Below are positions 13,247 to 16,170 of a stretch of DNA of 16,170 bases, piece after piece. This DNA comes from Propionivibrio sp. (GTDB lineage: Bacteria > Pseudomonadota > Gammaproteobacteria > Burkholderiales > Rhodocyclaceae), in NCBI GenBank assembly GCA_003249625.1, contig QKII01000334.1, positions 1-16,170 on the forward strand, written 5' to 3'. Position numbers and translations under genes: made by a program. The notes under the pieces are model-generated. The model worked only from the letters and a program-made list of their open reading frames with translations. It made no database searches and was not told the origin of the DNA. The first letter of the stretch is position 1. Each line of letters starts with the position of its first letter.

Positions 13247-14488
13247 TCAGTTACTCACGGATACGATCGGCGCACCGCGATCCACAAACGCGCCGTCTTG
13301 CGCCATGAAATTCATGACCCGGCCCGAAACATTGCTTCTGACTGGCAACAAGGCAAAACCGGACTCCAGATAGCCCACGGGCTGGCCTTTCTCGACGCTT
13401 TCACCTTCAGTCACGACCGGGATGGCCGATTGCTGGTTCGGAACCGTCGAATGGAACACGCCGCTTGCGGGGGCAAGAGAGACTGATTCGCCATGGCCCG
13501 GAGCATCCGCCAGTGCCTCAACGCACTCCCGGTTTGCAAGCGATGCAAGACCTTGCACCGCAGACAAAAGGAATCGATCTGCACGCAGAGCACTCACTGC
13601 TTCAGCCGGGGTGACTAGGGTGAAACGTATCGACTCGCCGAGCTTTGCTTGTGCCAGCTTTCTCAGGTCTGATTCGATAACCACGCCGAGTTTGGGATAG
13701 CCACCACACGTGTTCGCATCCAGCATCTGGATAGCAGGCGCCCCCCCGGGAGGCAACTGCACTGTTCCCGGCAGAATGCCGTGTGAAAGCAACTCGCCCG
13801 AGCGCCCCTTGGCGAGCGATGGCCCGATCAGTCGGTACCCCACACGATTGCTGACGGAATCGATACGCCAGGTAGCCTCGAGGAATTCCCGCTGGGTGTC
13901 ATGGGAATAATCATTCCACTCCGCCGCCGGAATCACGCGTACGGTGATTACATCGCTACCCTGTTCAAGCGCCGCGTTTCGTACGCAAACACCAAAAGTA
14001 TTGGATGACTTTGTGGATGCGTTCTGCCCCAGCAGGCCCAGATGATCGCCGCGTCGCAACGCGCGCCCCTGATACCCACCGAACCCGCCTTTCAGGTCCG
14101 TTGCACGCGACCCCAAAACCACCGGCACATCGATGCCACCGGCGACGGCCAGATAACTCCGCATCCCTGCGCTCGGTGCACTGATCTCCACAACCTGGCC
14201 GGCTTTTGCCACCCAGGTATGCCACCCCGGGATGAGGCGTCCATCGAGCTTTATATCTGAGACCGCTCCGGAGACGGTAAAAACGCAGTCGGACTCGAAG
14301 CGACAGGAAAAACCGCCGAAAGTCACCTCAATCCCGGCCGCATCTTCGGGATTGCCAACCATGATATTGGCAAGACGCAACGCGAGCGCGTCCATCGCAC
14401 CGGAAAGGCCGACCCCGAGGTGGCGAAGCCCTCTGCGACCCGTATCCTGGACGGAGGAGAGAATCCCGGGCTTGATAATCTCGATCAC
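13247..14488 (-). CDS. pxpC: PxpC-like carboxyltransferase-domain protein fused to a lysine-less biotin-carrier-like domain
   Basis: A 413-residue protein. I chose the GTG at 14488, not the longer open frame, because AGGAG lies 8 nt upstream and IEIIKPGILSSVQDTGRRG then aligns with PxpC N-termini. The GTG overlaps the PxpB stop (GTGA). Residues 1-300 are the AHS2/PxpC domain: SVQDTGRRG, SGAMDALALRLAN, MRSYLAVAGGIDVP, SNRVGYRLIGP, ELLSHGILPGTVQ and NTCGGYPKLG. The normal PxpC ends near residue 300. Here about 78 further residues (336-413) form a biotinyl/lipoyl carrier fold resembling AccB: APASGVFHSTVP, then EGESVEKGQPVGYLE, then NVSGRVMNF and ending in GAPIVSVS. The biotin-accepting EAMKM is replaced by ESGFA, with Phe378 at the lysine position. 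It should pair with PxpB. Confidence 0.88.
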   Translation of the reverse strand: MIEIIKPGILSSVQDTGRRGLRHLGVGLSGAMDALALRLANIMVGNPEDAAGIEVTFGGFSCRFESDCVFTVSGAVSDIKLDGRLIPGWHTWVAKAGQVVEISAPSAGMRSYLAVAGGIDVPVVLGSRATDLKGGFGGYQGRALRRGDHLGLLGQNASTKSSNTFGVCVRNAALEQGSDVITVRVIPAAEWNDYSHDTQREFLEATWRIDSVSNRVGYRLIGPSLAKGRSGELLSHGILPGTVQLPPGGAPAIQMLDANTCGGYPKLGVVIESDLRKLAQAKLGESIRFTLVTPAEAVSALRADRFLLSAVQGLASLANRECVEALADAPGHGESVSLAPASGVFHSTVPNQQSAIPVVTEGESVEKGQPVGYLESGFALLPVRSNVSGRVMNFMAQDGAFVDRGAPIVSVSN

Positions 14489-15159
14489 AGGACGATCTCC
14501 TTCACAACGAAGCGCAGGCGGTGCCCGGGGCTGACCAATGTTGGTGGATACTTGCGCGCGTCGAAAAATTCGAGATCGGTCCTGCCAATCAGGTTCCATC
14601 CCGACGGCGTTGTTTTGGAAAGCACCGCCGTCTGTTCGCCTCCGATCATGACGACTCCCGCTTCAACCCGTGGACGAGGGCTACTGCGTCGCGGACTGGC
14701 CAGACGAGGATCGAGTCCCCCGAGATAGGCAAACCCCGGCTGGCTTCCCAGCGCATAGACGGTGTAGTCACAACCGGCATGAAGCGCGACGAAATCCTCG
14801 ACGCTCAATCCCGCCCCCTCAGCGATTTCAGGCAGATCCTCGCCTGCCTTCCCGCCGTAAACCACCGGGACTTCCAGGACAGCCCCCTTGACCTCCTTGG
14901 GTTGTTGCTTTGCCCAGACGGCGGACATGAGTTCGGACATTGATGCCGTCGAAGCAAGGAAGGGATCGAAAATGACAACGATGTTGTTCATTCCCGGAAT
15001 GACTTCCTTGACGGCCGGCAAGGCGGCAACCGTATCGGCCATTCCCCAGATTTTTTTCTGGCGCTCGAGATCCAAGGCTCCCGCGGGAAACTGGCAAAGA
15101 ATTGCCGCCTCTCCGAGTGCACTCAAGATCAAATCTTCGCTTCTAAAAATCCACGTCAT
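14485..15159 (-). CDS. pxpB: PxpB-like, 5-oxoprolinase subunit B / allophanate hydrolase subunit 1 family
   Basis: A 224-residue AHS1 (PxpB/KipI) family protein of usual length. The signature regions are present: VEDFVALHAGCDYTVYALGS, PGFAYLGGLDPRLASPRR, PRVEAGVVMIGGEQTAVLSK and SGWNLIGRT. In other PxpB proteins the last regions read roughly GSVGIGGxQTG and PGGW; here they are GVVMIGGEQTA and PSGW, so small changes sit in the conserved face. It would form the PxpBC core that activates the lactam with ATP for PxpA. The ATG has only a weak ribosome binding site (CAGG), 62 nt after the RraA-like gene. The gene ends in a 4-nt overlap with pxpC. KipI-type sporulation control is excluded by context. 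The symbol denotes the family. Confidence 0.9.
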   Translation of the reverse strand: MTWIFRSEDLILSALGEAAILCQFPAGALDLERQKKIWGMADTVAALPAVKEVIPGMNNIVVIFDPFLASTASMSELMSAVWAKQQPKEVKGAVLEVPVVYGGKAGEDLPEIAEGAGLSVEDFVALHAGCDYTVYALGSQPGFAYLGGLDPRLASPRRSSPRPRVEAGVVMIGGEQTAVLSKTTPSGWNLIGRTDLEFFDARKYPPTLVSPGHRLRFVVKEIVL

Positions 15160-15221
15160 TTGCCTGAATCCGATCAGCCATCAAGAGAAATGTTGCTACC
15201 TGTTGATACGGTCATCGAAGA

Positions 15222-15899
15222 TCAATCGATGAATTCGCATCCTTTATCCTTCAGTGTTTTGGCGACCCATGAGGTATCCCAGGCGTCATTGCCAATCGCA
15301 GTCATGATTCCGGCTTCCTTCGTCACGGTTGCCCGCGATTTCTCCAAAATATCTTCAGCATCGGAGGGGTCGATGACGACGAGCCCGTCCCCGTCACCCA
15401 CCACGATGTCGCCCGGATTTACAAGCACACCACCACATGAAACCGGCACATTGACTTCGCCCGGACCATTCTTGAACGGACCGTTCGGCGTCACACCGGC
15501 AGCGTAGACCGGCATGGACAGCTCTTTTATTGCTGCCGCATCGCGTATCGCGCCGTCAATCACAACGCCGGCCAGGCCCTTTTTCTGTGCCCACGTCAGC
15601 ATCAGCTCGCCAATGATTGCGTTCGACAGCTCCCCTTGCGCATCGACGACAAGAACGTCGCCGGGTTGAGCCATCTCGATTGCGGCGTAGACCATCAGGT
15701 TGTCGCCAGGACTCGTCTTGACCGTGATCGCGCTCCCAAGAAGTGGAGAGCTGTTCATCGGGCGAATCCGCGCGTGCATGCAGGCGCGCCGATTCATGTT
15801 GTCGCCAATGTTGGCGACGGGAATGCCCGCGAAAGCCGAAACACAATCGGCAGGAGCACGGTTGATCTGGGTATGAATTCTGAGTCCGGTATTCTTCAT
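15222..15899 (-). CDS. RraA-family protein, 4-hydroxy-4-methyl-2-oxoglutarate aldolase-like
   Basis: A 225-residue protein of the RraA / class II pyruvate aldolase (HMG/CHA aldolase) family. The start at 15899 is chosen, not the longer frame, because GAGAAG precedes it and the longer version would overlap the upstream aminotransferase gene. Family motifs are FAGIPVANIGDNM near the N-terminus, QPGDVLVVDAQGE, the central GELM...GLAGVVIDGAIRD (with the metal- and substrate-binding R-D pair), and NPGDIVVGDGDGLVVIDP near the C-terminus. The intact G-x(about 20)-R-D signature favours an enzyme over the RNase-E-inhibitor role of E. coli RraA. Known reactions are retro-aldol cleavage of 4-hydroxy-4-methyl-2-oxoglutarate to two pyruvates and oxaloacetate decarboxylation. 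Being next to an aminotransferase, it would act on a 2-oxo acid made by transamination. A 7-nt gap separates it from that gene. Confidence 0.88.
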   Translation of the reverse strand: MKNTGLRIHTQINRAPADCVSAFAGIPVANIGDNMNRRACMHARIRPMNSSPLLGSAITVKTSPGDNLMVYAAIEMAQPGDVLVVDAQGELSNAIIGELMLTWAQKKGLAGVVIDGAIRDAAAIKELSMPVYAAGVTPNGPFKNGPGEVNVPVSCGGVLVNPGDIVVGDGDGLVVIDPSDAEDILEKSRATVTKEAGIMTAIGNDAWDTSWVAKTLKDKGCEFID

Positions 15900-15906
15900 G
15901 GTCTTC

Positions 15907-16170
15907 TCACACAAAGATTTTCTTAAGACGCTTGATCGCTTCTTCAATATTCTCGATCGATGTGGCGAACGAGATGCGCAATGTCTTCTCGGTCCCCAAT
16001 CCGTAAGCGCTTCCCGGCGTCAGCAGTACCTGCGCGTGCTCGAGAATGAATTCGCTTAACTGTTCGGAACTCATTCCTTTGTAGTCGACACGCGGCAGTG
16101 CATAAAACGTGCCTTGCGGCATGCGGCAATCGAAGCCGGGAATGGTATTGAGTTCCTTGACCAGATAGTC
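15907..16170 (-). CDS. PLP-dependent aminotransferase, class I/II (partial, C-terminus)
   Basis: The last 87 residues of a fold-type I aminotransferase, continuing beyond the right edge. The frame reads DYLVKELNTIPGFDCRMPQG at the edge, followed by TFYALPRVDYKG, the usual start of the C-terminal small domain. Then come LTPGSAYGLG and TLRISFATS. The Arg in LRISFATS corresponds to the conserved residue that binds the substrate alpha-carboxylate in aspartate-aminotransferase-like enzymes. The PLP lysine lies outside the window. It is the first visible gene of the right-hand operon, 7 nt before the RraA-like gene. It probably converts an amino acid released by the Pxp-type lactam opening into a 2-oxo acid. 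Exact specificity cannot be told from this fragment. Confidence 0.92.
   Translation of the reverse strand, partial: DYLVKELNTIPGFDCRMPQGTFYALPRVDYKGMSSEQLSEFILEHAQVLLTPGSAYGLGTEKTLRISFATSIENIEEAIKRLKKIFV

Noticed and set aside
14489..14599. Longer N-terminus for the PxpC-like protein (37 extra residues)
   Set aside because: The extra residues read antiparallel to nothing known, overlap the PxpB coding end in another frame and lack a ribosome binding site; GTG at 14488 has a good one.
15222..15899. RraA as inhibitor of RNase E
   Set aside because: The R-D metal/substrate motif of the aldolase branch is kept, and the gene lies in a catabolic operon.

Overview
The window looks like a chromosomal catabolic region of a proteobacterium, most likely a betaproteobacterium of the Burkholderiales type. 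This is an inference from moderately high G+C, tightly packed solute-uptake operons, GTG and TTG starts, and the transporter, LysR and Pxp families present; no rRNA or housekeeping marker is available to prove it. No tRNA, rRNA, CRISPR array, integrase or intact insertion sequence is visible.

Left part (1-5748, minus strand): one long operon read leftward off the window. In transcription order it holds a periplasmic binding protein, an ATPase and two permeases of the polyamine/opine class of ABC importers. These are followed by a three-part FAD/[2Fe-2S] dehydrogenase of the opine oxidase / hydroxyproline dehydrogenase / HcnABC type: an FAD beta subunit, a small ferredoxin-like subunit and an FAD alpha subunit cut by the window edge. 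Junctions are overlapping or nearly so, apart from a 72-nt gap with a hairpin after the binding-protein gene. A divergently read OccR/NocR-like LysR regulator starts at 5976. The shared spacer carries a near-consensus sigma-54 (-24/-12) promoter facing the importer operon and a TATAAT promoter with an overlapping palindrome facing the regulator. The inferred role is uptake of an amine, imino acid or opine followed by oxidative cleavage at the membrane, probably under nitrogen control.

Middle part (6957-9463, plus strand): a polytopic membrane protein of unrecognised family just downstream of the regulator; a 683-nt stretch with a decayed LysR-family regulator on the minus strand and a striking 17-bp perfect hairpin; then a secreted methionine-rich cupredoxin with a full type I copper ligand set.

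Right part (16170-9501, minus strand): a second long operon. In transcription order it holds the C-terminus of a PLP aminotransferase, an RraA/HMG-aldolase-like protein, PxpB, PxpC (with an extra C-terminal biotin-carrier-like domain lacking the biotin lysine), a PxpA with several altered signature motifs, and a complete TRAP transporter (binding protein, small permease, large permease). Together these suggest uptake of a carboxylate, ATP-driven lactam (5-oxoproline-type) opening, transamination, and aldol cleavage or decarboxylation. A substituted (for example 4-hydroxylated) pyroglutamate would fit this enzyme set. That pathway is my hypothesis and the most interesting candidate for something undescribed here.
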